From the NCBI RefSeq assembly GCF_018129065.1, contig NZ_JAAEDM010000005.1:62001-126000 (forward strand): a DNA stretch of 64,000 nt, written 5' to 3'. The notes under the pieces were generated by a model. The model searched no databases. It was given only the letters and a program-made list of their open reading frames with translations, and was not told the origin of the DNA. Each line of letters begins with the position of its first letter. Positions within the stretch are counted from its first letter, which is position 1. This document shows positions 18,272 through 26,664 of this stretch, in pieces. Source of the DNA: Neoroseomonas soli. GTDB taxonomy: Bacteria > Pseudomonadota > Alphaproteobacteria > Acetobacterales > Acetobacteraceae. A program made the position numbers and the translations under genes.

Positions 18272-20116
18272 CGCGGTCCCTGGCCGCCGGCGGTCGCTGA
18301 AGGAAGGACGCCGCATGGCGGCCAGGTCCGGCAGGCTGGCCGGGGGGCCGGCCTCGACGATCCTCCCGGCCGAGATGTGCACGACATGGTCGGCGACCAG
18401 TGCCGTGTCGAGCCTGTGCGTGACCAGCACGAGCGTCCGCCCGGCGAAGGCGCGCCGCATCCTGTCGCGCACCTCCTCCTCGAGCGTCGCGTCGAGCGCG
18501 TTGGTGGCCTCGTCGAGGATGAGCATGTCCGGATCGTTCAGCACGGCGCGGGCGATGCCGATTCGTTGCCGCTGACCGCCGGAAAAGTTCAGGCCCTGCT
18601 GGCCGACCCAGCTATCGAAGCCCTCCGGCAGGGCCACGATGAAGTCCAGGGCCCCGGCCATCTCGGCCGCGGCGCGCAATTCTACCTCGGTCGCGTCGGG
18701 GCGCGCGAGGCGGATGTTGTCCGCCACCGTGCCCTCGACAAGTTCCACATCCTGCCCCGCGACGGCGAGGCGCGAGAGCCAGGCCTCCCGCGAAATCGCC
18801 TCCAGCGGCGTACCGTCCACCAGGATCGCACCGCTGCCCGGATGATAGAGACGCAGCAGGAGGTTCACGATCGTCGTCTTGCCCGCGCCGCTTTCCCCGA
18901 TGATGGCCGTGACCGCGCCGGCCGGGATCTCGAAGCTCGTGTCAGCCAGGGCCGCACGGCTTGCGCCCGGGTGCGTGAAGCCTACGCCCTCGAAGCGGAT
19001 CCTCTCGCGCGTGCCCGTGAATGGCAGGTTGCCGGACGGCTCCGCGGGCATGCGCGCATCGCCCAGCATCGCGAGCACCGTGCGCATGGCGGGCTCGGAC
19101 TGCGCGACCGCCAGCAGATTCGCCTCGAGTTCGCGCAGATGCGGCTGCAGGCGATAGAGCAGGGCGACGCAGGCGAGCGTGATGGCGAAGGGCGTGTCGC
19201 TGGCCTGCGCGACCACCACCACGGCGCAGAGAAGTATGAAATACCCCACCTCGGTGGCGGGCGGAATGAGCGCGTGCAGGTGCTCGACCGCCATCCCGGT
19301 GGTCCGGGCGCGGCCGGAGGCGCGTTCGAATTCCTCCTGGAAGCGCCGTTCCTGGCCGAAGGCCCGGATCGTTCGAAGCCCCTGCAGGACAACGAGCGAT
19401 CCCAGGGCGAGGCCATGGTTCACCTGCCGCATTTCCTCCCCCAGCCGGCGGGCGCGGCGCGAAAGCAGGTGCAGGCTGGCGAACAGCGCGATCGAGCCGG
19501 CCGCCGCGATCAGGGTGATCCGCCAGGACAACCCGAACAGGACGGCGCCGAACACCATGATCGAACAGGCGCTGATGACCATCCGCGCGACGGCCATCGC
19601 GGCATCGGCAAGCGCCCAGGATGAGGTGGCGAGCGCATCGAGAAGCTCGCCCTGGTCGTAGCCGCGGACCTCCGCATAGGGCATCGTGAGGTAGCGGCCG
19701 TGAAGGCGGTTCCGGACGCGCTCGCTCAGCGCCGTGCGGATGTTCGAGGCCAGCAGGGAATAGGCGAGGCCGAGCCCCGCCTTTGCGGCAATGAGGCCGA
19801 CGATCGCCGCCATGAGCGCGAGATCGGCATGCTCCGTCCCCAGGAACCTCCGTGCCGTGGAGAACACCATCTCGAGGAGCCCGCCCACGACGGGAAGCGG
19901 TTCGCCCGGCGCCATGGCGAGCTGCAGGAACACGACCACCAGGGTGATGCCAAGCGTCTCGGCGAGCGATGCCGCGAGGCCGAGGAGCACCAGTGACGGC
20001 AGGGCGCGCAGCTGGGGCCCGGCAAGTTGCAGGAGCTTCCCGATCTCGCGGCGGGTCAGGGCGCCGCTTCGACGCCCTCCGTCGTCACCGGGGCTCCCCT
20101 GCGGCGCCGGGGTCAT
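18254..20116 (-). CDS. ABC exporter (fused permease-ATPase) of a surface-glycan operon
   Basis: 620 residues. I start at 20116, where the ATG overlaps the upstream glycosyltransferase stop (ATGA); an in-frame Met nine codons earlier is less likely. The N-terminal half is a six-helix exporter membrane domain. The C-terminal half is an ATPase with Walker A G-E-S-G-A-G-K-T-T near 404, signature F-S-G-G-Q-R-Q-R and Walker B M-L-I-L-D-E-A-T-N-A-L-D. The permease/ATPase fusion resembles MsbA/PglK-type flippases. As the last gene of a four-gene operon with three glycosyltransferase-containing proteins, it most probably flips a lipid-linked glycan or exports a glycoconjugate, although a peptide or lipid substrate is possible. 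Confidence 0.85.
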   Translation of the reverse strand: MTPAPQGSPGDDGGRRSGALTRREIGKLLQLAGPQLRALPSLVLLGLAASLAETLGITLVVVFLQLAMAPGEPLPVVGGLLEMVFSTARRFLGTEHADLALMAAIVGLIAAKAGLGLAYSLLASNIRTALSERVRNRLHGRYLTMPYAEVRGYDQGELLDALATSSWALADAAMAVARMVISACSIMVFGAVLFGLSWRITLIAAAGSIALFASLHLLSRRARRLGEEMRQVNHGLALGSLVVLQGLRTIRAFGQERRFQEEFERASGRARTTGMAVEHLHALIPPATEVGYFILLCAVVVVAQASDTPFAITLACVALLYRLQPHLRELEANLLAVAQSEPAMRTVLAMLGDARMPAEPSGNLPFTGTRERIRFEGVGFTHPGASRAALADTSFEIPAGAVTAIIGESGAGKTTIVNLLLRLYHPGSGAILVDGTPLEAISREAWLSRLAVAGQDVELVEGTVADNIRLARPDATEVELRAAAEMAGALDFIVALPEGFDSWVGQQGLNFSGGQRQRIGIARAVLNDPDMLILDEATNALDATLEEEVRDRMRRAFAGRTLVLVTHRLDTALVADHVVHISAGRIVEAGPPASLPDLAAMRRPSFSDRRRPGTASAEIR

Positions 20117-21141
20117 GGCGCGGGAAATGCCTCCTCGACGCATCCGATCGGGAAGCGCGGCGGCGCGGGTGATTGCCGGGGGGGCTCACGGCCCGGCATG
20201 CGCTGCGTCAGCGAAGCGTGGCGGCGGCGCAGCATGTCCCCTGCGACGCTTCGGCATTCGGAGATGATGTGGGACACCGATCCGCACTCGCCCATCCGCA
20301 GCAGCGCCCAGGCGATGATCCAGGCCTCCCCGAACTTCCAGGCATGCAGGGCGCGGCTGAGCAGCCATCGCGCGGCGTGCAACTCGCCGTGGTCGATGTT
20401 CGCGCGCTCCGTCGGGAACATCTCCCGCAGGTTCGCCGCGACGATCTGCCAGGACCGGAACATCTGCAGGGCGTCGCGCGACATGGTGGCGGAGCCCTGG
20501 CGATAGCCGGTCAAGGGTTCGGGCAGGACCGCGACGTGGTGCCTGGCCGCGATGCGGCAGTAGAGCAGCAGGTCCTCGCAGCCCTGGGCGCGGCGGGCGC
20601 GCAGCGTCTCGTCGTAGCCGCCCGCCTCGAGAACGGCGGATCGCAGCATCAGTGCCGCGCTGCCATTGCCGACCACGTTGCCCCGGCACATGCGGGAGAG
20701 CACCTCGCCCTCGTCCCGCGGCCGGTCCCCGAAGCCGACAACGCGGCTCTCCTGGTCGATCAGCGCCGACCAAGTGTAGACGAGGCCGACGCGCTCGCCC
20801 CCTTCGCGGAACAGGGCGAGCTGGCGCGCGATCTTGGTCGGCTCCCAGAGGTCGTCGGCATCGATGGGCGCGATGTAGGGCGCGGCGGACTCCGCGATCC
20901 CGCGATTGCGCGCGGCCGCGACACCGCCATTGGCCTGCCGGACCAGGCGCAAGCGGGGATCGGCCGCCGCGTGGGCGAGCACGATCTCCGCAGTGCGGTC
21001 GCGGGAGCCATCATCGACCACGACGATCTCCAGGTCGCGATGCGTCTGGGACCTGATGCTGCGCAGCGTCTCGTCGATCGTCCGTTCGGCGTTGAAAGCC
21101 GGCACGATCGCGGCGACCGTTTCCTCGTGGGCGGTGGCCAT
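20113..21141 (-). CDS. Family 2 glycosyltransferase
   Basis: 342 residues from ATG 21141 (a GTG one codon upstream is also possible); the start overlaps the stop of the upstream trifunctional gene by one base. The GT-A fold shows V-A-A-I-V-P-A-F-N-A-E at the N-terminus, V-V-V-D-D-G-S-R-D near 40, and the metal/nucleotide-sugar D-A-D-D motif (I-D-A-D-D-L-W) near 93. The C-terminal third carries helices without a predicted membrane span, ending in a basic Pro-rich tail. It is inferred to transfer a sugar to a growing surface glycan. The acceptor and donor cannot be read from sequence. Confidence 0.85.
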   Translation of the reverse strand: MATAHEETVAAIVPAFNAERTIDETLRSIRSQTHRDLEIVVVDDGSRDRTAEIVLAHAAADPRLRLVRQANGGVAAARNRGIAESAAPYIAPIDADDLWEPTKIARQLALFREGGERVGLVYTWSALIDQESRVVGFGDRPRDEGEVLSRMCRGNVVGNGSAALMLRSAVLEAGGYDETLRARRAQGCEDLLLYCRIAARHHVAVLPEPLTGYRQGSATMSRDALQMFRSWQIVAANLREMFPTERANIDHGELHAARWLLSRALHAWKFGEAWIIAWALLRMGECGSVSHIISECRSVAGDMLRRRHASLTQRMPGREPPRQSPAPPRFPIGCVEEAFPAP

Positions 21142-24140
21142 CACTGCGGCCTTTCCACGGCGGCGGCGAAGTCGTCGAGATCCCAGGCGCCGAAGACCTC
21201 GAGGCGCGGCAACGCGAGCAGCGGATCGCCGATCCGCGCCCAGGCAGGCCGGACCGAGAAGCCGATCTCATAGCCGCAGGCCGCGGTGAGGTGCAGGAAG
21301 CGCGCGTCGAGCGTGCCGTAGGGCGCCGCGAGCGCCGTCGCCCGGCGCCCCAGGCGCGCCTCCAGCGTCGCGCGCGACCGTGCCAGCTCCTCCGCCAGTT
21401 CGGCGGTGGAGAGACTGTCGCCATGGACATGATGCGCCAGGTGGCTACCGAAGCCCACGCCCTCGCGTGACAGCGCGACGATGTCGTCCCAGTCGAGCAG
21501 CGGAGCCGGCGGGCCATGGCCACTGTCCCAGGCCGCGGTGCCGCCGACGGTGTCGGTGGCGACGAACACCTCGGCGGTGAAATCGTTTGCCTGCAGCATG
21601 GGCCACGCCGTCTCCCGGAAATCGCGATAGCCGTCGTCGAAGGTGATCAGCACGGGCCGGCCCGGCAGGGGGCGGCGCGTGGCGAGGGACCAATGCAGTT
21701 CGGCAGCGTCGATCGCGTGGAAGCCGCGCCGGCGGAGGTGGCGGAGCTGCGCCTCGAACATCGCGGGAGCGACGCGGTAGCGCGCGAGGGAAGGGGGGCC
21801 GTCCTCGGCGATCCGGTGGTACATGAGCACCGGCACGCGATCCGCCGCGACCCGTGTGCGGAGGTCGCGCCGGCGCGCCTCCGCCCCGCCCCAGACGATC
21901 TGGCGGGCGACTGCCGGCGGCAGGGTGCAGCCGATCGGCGCATGCTCGGTCATGGGAAGCGGCGGCGGCCCGTCGTCGCGGCGGAAGCGGTCGATGCGAT
22001 AGAGGTCGGTAACGATCGACCGTTCGCGCACGAGCCCGGTCGTCTCGGAAAAGACGCGAGCGATGGTCTCCCCGCCGAAGGCGTGGTGCCAGTCGAATCC
22101 CGTGCGGGTGTCGCCGTCGTCCAGAACGAAGGCATGCGCCGTCACGACATGGCCTCCCATGGAGAGCGCGTCGCGGATCTTCCCGGCCACGGCGCGCAGC
22201 TCGTCCACTCCCGGTAGATAATAGAGGACTTCCGTGCATACGACGAGATCGCATCCGGGGGGGAGCGGGTCCTTGGCGAGGTCGAGCTTCCGAAAGGAGA
22301 GGTTGGGGTGCGCCGCGCAACGCGCTGCGGCGCGCTCCAGCGCCCGGGGGGAGATGTCGGTGGAGATGAGCCGCCCCACGCGCGGCGCCAGCATCTCGGT
22401 GAAATGACCTTCGGCACAGGCGAGTTCCAGCGCCTGGCCGATCGGCCCCTCCGGCAGAATGGACAGCGTGCGGCGATATTTCACCGTCTCGTAGTCCGAA
22501 CCGTAGTTCCAGGGGTCGGGCTGCGCGAACACGGCGTCCCAATCGCTCTGGAGCGGCTCGGTCCCGACCGTGCCCCCGGCGGCCATTGGCGGAGGCGGCG
22601 CGGGTGGCGGCTTCGGAAGCCGTGCCGCTTCCTCTGCGGCCCGCACCCGGATCGCGTCGAGCAGCGCCCCGCTTTCGTCCGGCCGCGGCGGCGGGCCGAC
22701 CCCGGCAAGGATTGCGCGCCCGAGGGCGGCGAGGGAGACCGCGCGAAGGCTTGGGGCGTGACGCCGCCGACCGGCCATCCTCGCGGCCGCGTCCCAGGCC
22801 AGGGAGGGCGCGGAGCGCAGCACCTTTATCCAGAAGGCGGGACGGCGGATGACGCCGGTTCTCTGCAGCGTGCCGAGATGTCCGAACTCATCGAGGCAGG
22901 CAGCGGCGATCTGCCGCGCGCCGAGGGGGCCAAGCAGTGGCAGTTCCAGGCGCCGCAGCCGCCGGCCGCCCTGGCAGATGTGAACCACGGCAAGGTCCAC
23001 GCCGGGTGGCGGCCGGATCGCCTGCAGGTGCCGTAACTCCATCCGGACACCCATGGTGACGCCGAGCGCACAGGGTACCGCGAGGTCGGGCGCATCGAGC
23101 AGCGCGCCTTCGATGGCGTAGGTCAGGCGCCGCGCCAGCCCCGGCTGCGCGAGCGACTCCTCGAGCCATCGCAGCACGGCATCGACCCGCCCGGCCATTT
23201 CGGGCCAGGCCGCGACGATCTGCGAACGGGCAAGCGCCCCGCCGACTTCGAGGCCCTCGATGACCGTGTTCCGCAGGGAGTCCACGTCCTCGTTCCAGGC
23301 GGCGCGCGGCGCAGCGGCTTCGAGCAGGGGCAGCCCCTCACGCCCGGCACCGATCTCCGCCGCTGCGCACCAGGCAGCGAGATAGGTCGCGGGCAGCAGC
23401 CAGGCATCCTCCGGCGCGCCGATCGCAGCACCGCCGCGCTGCAACACCTGCATGCCGTCCGTCAGCAACTGTCGATGCGCGTGGGAGAGCGAGCCGGGCC
23501 GCGTGCGGTAGAAGCACAAAGCATCGGGGGTGCCGGCAAAGCGCGCGCCGCGCATGGCGAGGCGCTGCCACAGATCCCAGTCCTCGCAGGTCCGCAGCGT
23601 CGGATCGAAGCCGCCTGCGGCCGTGACCGCGGCGCGGTCCACCAGGACGGCGTGGATCGCGGTGCCGGGGCGTTGGGCGAAGGCCTCTCGAGGAGCTTCG
23701 GCGATATCCGCGCGCCAGATCGCCGGCCAGGATGCGCCATCCGGCCCGACGCGGTGGAAGCCGCAATACGCGGCCGTCGCGCCGGGGTTCGCGGCAAGCA
23801 CCCCGATGAGACGTTCGAGGTGCTGCGGCGCGATCCAGTCATCGGCATCGAGAAACAGCAGGCGCCGCCCGCGCGCCATGGCGATGCCGGTGTTGCGCGC
23901 GGCGGCCGCGCTGCCGGCGCGAACCGTCACGGCGCGGATGCGCGGGTCGCGGGCCGCATGGGCCTGCACGACCTCCACCGTCCCATCGCTGGAGGAGTCG
24001 TCCACCACGATGGCTTCCCAGCGCGGCATCGTCTGGGCCTGAAGGCTGTCGAGTGCCTCGCCGAGCGTCGCCGCCGCGTCCTTCGCGGGGAGGATGACCG
24101 AAACCTCGATCTCCATTGACGCAGCCCGCTGCGGGGTCAT
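21141..24140 (-). CDS. Trifunctional GT2 glycosyltransferase / SAM methyltransferase / polysaccharide deacetylase
   Basis: 999 residues. The start at 24140 overlaps the upstream GT2 stop (ATGA); the longer open frame upstream is out-of-frame shadow of that gene. Domain 1 (~8-250) is GT2: V-S-V-I-L-P-A-K-D-A, V-V-D-D-S-S-S-D, F-L-D-A-D-D-W. Residues ~260-515 are an unassigned helical linker. Domain 2 (~520-715) is a NodS-like class I methyltransferase with L-E-L-A-C-A-E-G-H-F-T near 569. Domain 3 (~765-999) is a NodB-homology deacetylase with L-M-Y-H-R-I near 770, T-F-D-D-G-Y near 832 and S-H-L-A-H-H-V-H. The three activities together could build, methylate and de-acetylate an amino-sugar glycan. 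Fusions of this architecture exist in other proteobacteria. Confidence 0.87.
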   Translation of the reverse strand: MTPQRAASMEIEVSVILPAKDAAATLGEALDSLQAQTMPRWEAIVVDDSSSDGTVEVVQAHAARDPRIRAVTVRAGSAAAARNTGIAMARGRRLLFLDADDWIAPQHLERLIGVLAANPGATAAYCGFHRVGPDGASWPAIWRADIAEAPREAFAQRPGTAIHAVLVDRAAVTAAGGFDPTLRTCEDWDLWQRLAMRGARFAGTPDALCFYRTRPGSLSHAHRQLLTDGMQVLQRGGAAIGAPEDAWLLPATYLAAWCAAAEIGAGREGLPLLEAAAPRAAWNEDVDSLRNTVIEGLEVGGALARSQIVAAWPEMAGRVDAVLRWLEESLAQPGLARRLTYAIEGALLDAPDLAVPCALGVTMGVRMELRHLQAIRPPPGVDLAVVHICQGGRRLRRLELPLLGPLGARQIAAACLDEFGHLGTLQRTGVIRRPAFWIKVLRSAPSLAWDAAARMAGRRRHAPSLRAVSLAALGRAILAGVGPPPRPDESGALLDAIRVRAAEEAARLPKPPPAPPPPMAAGGTVGTEPLQSDWDAVFAQPDPWNYGSDYETVKYRRTLSILPEGPIGQALELACAEGHFTEMLAPRVGRLISTDISPRALERAAARCAAHPNLSFRKLDLAKDPLPPGCDLVVCTEVLYYLPGVDELRAVAGKIRDALSMGGHVVTAHAFVLDDGDTRTGFDWHHAFGGETIARVFSETTGLVRERSIVTDLYRIDRFRRDDGPPPLPMTEHAPIGCTLPPAVARQIVWGGAEARRRDLRTRVAADRVPVLMYHRIAEDGPPSLARYRVAPAMFEAQLRHLRRRGFHAIDAAELHWSLATRRPLPGRPVLITFDDGYRDFRETAWPMLQANDFTAEVFVATDTVGGTAAWDSGHGPPAPLLDWDDIVALSREGVGFGSHLAHHVHGDSLSTAELAEELARSRATLEARLGRRATALAAPYGTLDARFLHLTAACGYEIGFSVRPAWARIGDPLLALPRLEVFGAWDLDDFAAAVERPQ

Positions 24141-25333
24141 CCGCCGCGAGACCCGCCTTCGGGTCGTGGCGTGCGCCAGTAGAACAGCAGGCCGGAAGCG
24201 AAGCCGCCGATCTCCTGCCACAGCAGGCGGTCGCGCTCGGAGGCGCCTTGCGTGAAGCGCCGCAGCAGGCGGCCGGCATACCAGGCCGGCATGGTGAGCA
24301 GCGCGCGACGGCGATTGCCGGCATTGCCGCTGCGCTCGTACTGGACCATCAGCGCGGCGGCATGGCCGCGCATGTAGGCGCGGATCTGCCGCGCCAGCCC
24401 CGGGAAGTCGCGCCGATGATGATGGAAGGCGACCGCGGCGGGCTCGTAGCGGCAAGTGCCGCCGTGGGTCAGCACGCGGTGCCAGAACTCCGAATCGCCC
24501 GAACATCCGGCCGCACCGACATCCAGGCGTTCATCGAAGAGGCCGATGCGATCGAAGACCTGGCGGCGGAAGGCCATGCTTGCGCCAGCCCCTATCTCCC
24601 AAGCCGGGCAGCCCTCAGCCACGTCGGAGGCGAAGAAGTCAGGGCCGAAGTCGATCCGGTCGAAGCCGCGCGCGAAACTCCAATGCGCTTCGAAGTGGCA
24701 TTGCGCGGCCGTCTCCAGTTCGGCCGGCAGGACGAGGCCCGTCACCGCCAGGATGTGCTCCTCGTCGAAGGCTGCTGCCAGGCGCTCTAGCCAGCGCGGA
24801 TGCAGCCGCACGTCGTCGTCGGTGAAGGCGATGATATCGCCCCTGGAAGCAGCCACGCCCCGGTTGCGCGCGATGTCGAGGCCCGGACGATCCTCGCGCA
24901 CGTAGTCGGCGCCCGCCGCCGTCACCACCTCGCGCACCCGGGCGCCGTCGCGCGATGCGTTGTCCACCACGACGACCTGGTCCGGCGCGCGGCTCTGCCG
25001 CGGCAGGCAGGCAAGGCAACGGGCGAGGTCCTCCGGCCGATCGCGCGTGCAGATCACGACGCTCAGCGCGCGTCCGTCGTGCGGGCGGCCGGCGGCTTCG
25101 ATGGCGAGGCCCGCGGCCGCCCGCCGGGCGGGCGCGACGCAGCGCCCGGCGATTTCCGTCATGCCGGCGGGAACGTCGTCGGGGCCGCGAAGGAATGCCG
25201 CCCCAACCGGCCAGTCCCCCAGCCAGAAGACGAGGAACTGCCCCGGCGCAGCCGGATCGGCGTCCGCCAGGGATCCGAGGTCGAGGTGGCGGATCCGGCA
25301 GGCTGGACCCTCGGCATCACCGGCGTCCGGCAT
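24137..25333 (-). CDS. Family 2 glycosyltransferase with N-terminal accessory region
   Basis: 398 residues from ATG 25333, which has a GGAGGG five bases upstream; a Met at 25432 extends the frame but lacks such a site and adds a low-complexity Gly/Ala/Arg segment. Residues 1-~90 form an accessory region (F-L-V-F-W-L-G-D-W-P-V). The GT-A domain then begins with S-V-V-I-C-T-R-D-R-P near 96. It includes V-V-D-N-A-S-R-D and the D-D-D metal motif in F-T-D-D-D-V near 178, and later G-A-G-A-S-M-A-F-R-R. The product is cytosolic or membrane-associated. This is the first gene of the - strand glycan operon, so transcription probably starts in the spacer at 25334-25540. Confidence 0.85.
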   Translation of the reverse strand: MPDAGDAEGPACRIRHLDLGSLADADPAAPGQFLVFWLGDWPVGAAFLRGPDDVPAGMTEIAGRCVAPARRAAAGLAIEAAGRPHDGRALSVVICTRDRPEDLARCLACLPRQSRAPDQVVVVDNASRDGARVREVVTAAGADYVREDRPGLDIARNRGVAASRGDIIAFTDDDVRLHPRWLERLAAAFDEEHILAVTGLVLPAELETAAQCHFEAHWSFARGFDRIDFGPDFFASDVAEGCPAWEIGAGASMAFRRQVFDRIGLFDERLDVGAAGCSGDSEFWHRVLTHGGTCRYEPAAVAFHHHRRDFPGLARQIRAYMRGHAAALMVQYERSGNAGNRRRALLTMPAWYAGRLLRRFTQGASERDRLLWQEIGGFASGLLFYWRTPRPEGGSRGG

Positions 25334-25472
25334 GCCGGCCCTCCGCGCCGGGGCGATGGGGCCATCGCGCTGTCCCGCACCCGGCGCACCGGCTCCCGCG
25401 GTATGCCTGCCGTGGCGGCAGGGCCCATCCATGATCGGGGGCCGTGCGGCGGTTCTCGGAACGATCCATCCG

Positions 25473-25517
25473 GAATACTCCTGATGAATACTCCCGCGGC
25501 AACTTGAACAACGTCAA
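25473..25517 (-). promoter_or_regulatory. Candidate promoter with 9-bp direct repeats upstream of the glycan operon
   Basis: On the - strand a TTGACG box (25512-25517) is followed 18 bases on by GAGTAT (25488-25493), a weak -10 match. Two identical 9-bp direct repeats (GGAGTATTC on the - strand, 25473-25481 and 25486-25494, period 13) overlap the -10 region and the predicted start, as an operator might. The spacer is AT-rich relative to the neighbours. The evidence is by eye only. Confidence 0.3.
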
Positions 25518-25539
25518 TTCTCAAGACGATCGCGCGGGT

Positions 25540-25728
25540 TCACCACCTGCATAGCCGCCGCCCCGCCAGGTTGTGCGCAAGGATGGAACGCGCCGTCGCC
25601 TCGCCCAGCACGTCGCCAGGGCCGATCAGGATCGGCCGCCAGGGGCCGCAGGCGTCACGGGCGGCGCCAGTCCCGCCGCAACTCGCCAGCAGGATCGCCA
25701 GCGCGATCCACGTCGCGGTCCACCTCAT
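25540..25728 (-). CDS. Rz1-like outer-membrane spanin lipoprotein
   Basis: 62 residues. The N-terminus is a short lipoprotein signal with lipobox L-A-S-C (W-I-A-L-A-I-L-L-A-S-C-G-G), so Cys17 would be acylated and the protein anchored in the outer membrane. The mature part is small and Pro/Gly-containing. Its start lies inside the preceding Rz-like gene in another frame, overlapping it by 74 bases. That nested, out-of-frame lipoprotein arrangement is diagnostic of Rz/Rz1 two-component spanins, which fuse inner and outer membranes in the last step of phage lysis. Spanins diverge too fast for a similarity call, so the identification rests on architecture. Confidence 0.68.
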   Translation of the reverse strand: MRWTATWIALAILLASCGGTGAARDACGPWRPILIGPGDVLGEATARSILAHNLAGRRLCRW

Positions 25729-25906
25729 CGCGCATCTCCCGTGCGCGCAGGGCGCGCCGCAGCGTCTCGGTTTCGGAAAGCGACCGCCCGTCGCGCCGGC
25801 CGGCGGCGTAGGTGGCGGCGAGCAACGCCAGCGCTGCCCCCATGGCTGCAAGCCAGCCGGAAGCGCGCCCCCAGGCTGCGGAAAGCAGGCCTGCCAGCGC
25901 CGTCAT
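25655..25906 (-). CDS. Rz-like inner-membrane spanin
   Basis: 83 residues; the ATG at 25906 overlaps the endolysin stop (ATGA), while an earlier in-frame Met at 25939 lies inside that gene. An N-terminal membrane anchor (residues ~15-33, G-A-A-L-A-L-L-A-A-T-Y-A-A-G) is followed by a charged helix with heptad-like spacing (S-E-T-E-T-L-R-R-A-L-R-A-R-E-M-R-D-E-V), the expected periplasmic coiled coil of i-spanins. The Rz1-like lipoprotein gene begins within it in a different frame. Gene order endolysin, Rz, Rz1 is the standard phage lysis order. No separate holin gene is visible. Confidence 0.68.
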   Translation of the reverse strand: MTALAGLLSAAWGRASGWLAAMGAALALLAATYAAGRRDGRSLSETETLRRALRAREMRDEVDRDVDRAGDPAGELRRDWRRP

Positions 25907-26574
25907 TCCGGCCGCCTGGCGCGCTGCCAGACGAACCAACCCGCGACGGCGAGGATGAACGCTGCCGCCAGCCAGGGGCCGAGCGCGCGGGCGAGTTCCG
26001 CCGCCGCGCCGAGATGCGGCGCCAACTCCGCTGCCGCCTGCGCGACGGCGACGCCACCGACGCCTGCCGCCGCCGTGCCGGCCGCCGCGCGCGCGGTGCC
26101 TGTCCGGGCGACCGTCGCCCGCCCTTCCGGCACCACGCCCGCGAGCCGCAACCCTGCGTCGATCGTCGCTCGATCATAGGGATTGCCGCCGAGTTCGTGA
26201 GCGATGATCGCCTCGACCAGCGGCCGCAGGTCCGCATGGGAGTGCAGATTCAGCCCCTCCCGCGGGTGGCGGTCCATCCACCGCGCGACGGCGGCGATAT
26301 AGGCCTCGGTGTCGTTCTCCTGGCCGGGCGCCCAGCGCGAGACGATGCCGCGGATGGTGCGAAGCCCATGGCGGTCCTGGTAGGTCGTCAGCAGCAGCGC
26401 GAGGGCGCGGATGCCGTATTCGTGGCTGGTGAACCGCGCGAAGCGGGCGCGCCCGCCGCCCGGCGGGGGCGGCTCGAGCGACGGTTCGGCCAGGCCCTGC
26501 CAGCGATTCGCCGGCACGTGCTCGATATTGCCTGGGTTGCGGTTGCGGAAGCCGCGGGTCTGGCGCGGGTCCAT
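25903..26574 (-). CDS. Phage structural-protein-P5/endolysin-like protein with C-terminal membrane anchor
   Basis: 223 residues from ATG 26574, preceded by AAGGA. The N-terminal R-G-F-R-N-R-N-P-G-N-I motif followed by W-Q-G-L and then F-x-x-x-x-x-G-I-R-A-L is typical of phage virion-associated muramidase-like proteins annotated as structural protein P5. The domain spans about 1-130. An Ala/Gly-rich linker leads to a C-terminal transmembrane helix (~195-213, P-W-L-A-A-A-F-I-L-A-V-A-G-W-F). With the overlapping spanin pair directly downstream, it is most likely the peptidoglycan-degrading component of a phage lysis cassette. The anchor might replace a holin or retain the enzyme in the inner membrane. 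The catalytic residue is not assigned. Confidence 0.72.
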   Translation of the reverse strand: MDPRQTRGFRNRNPGNIEHVPANRWQGLAEPSLEPPPPGGGRARFARFTSHEYGIRALALLLTTYQDRHGLRTIRGIVSRWAPGQENDTEAYIAAVARWMDRHPREGLNLHSHADLRPLVEAIIAHELGGNPYDRATIDAGLRLAGVVPEGRATVARTGTARAAAGTAAAGVGGVAVAQAAAELAPHLGAAAELARALGPWLAAAFILAVAGWFVWQRARRPE

Positions 26575-26664
26575 GGCGGTGTCCTTCTGTGCTGGGATGC
26601 CGGGCGCTGGCCCGGGCATGGCGTTCCGGGGCATCCTTCGGCCGCGCGGGCGAGGGAGGCTTCG

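Noticed and set aside
25573-26664. Upstream extension of the + strand frame that ends at 27057
   Set aside because: This part is antisense to the endolysin and spanin genes; only the section from 26665, with ribosome-binding site and signal peptide, was kept.
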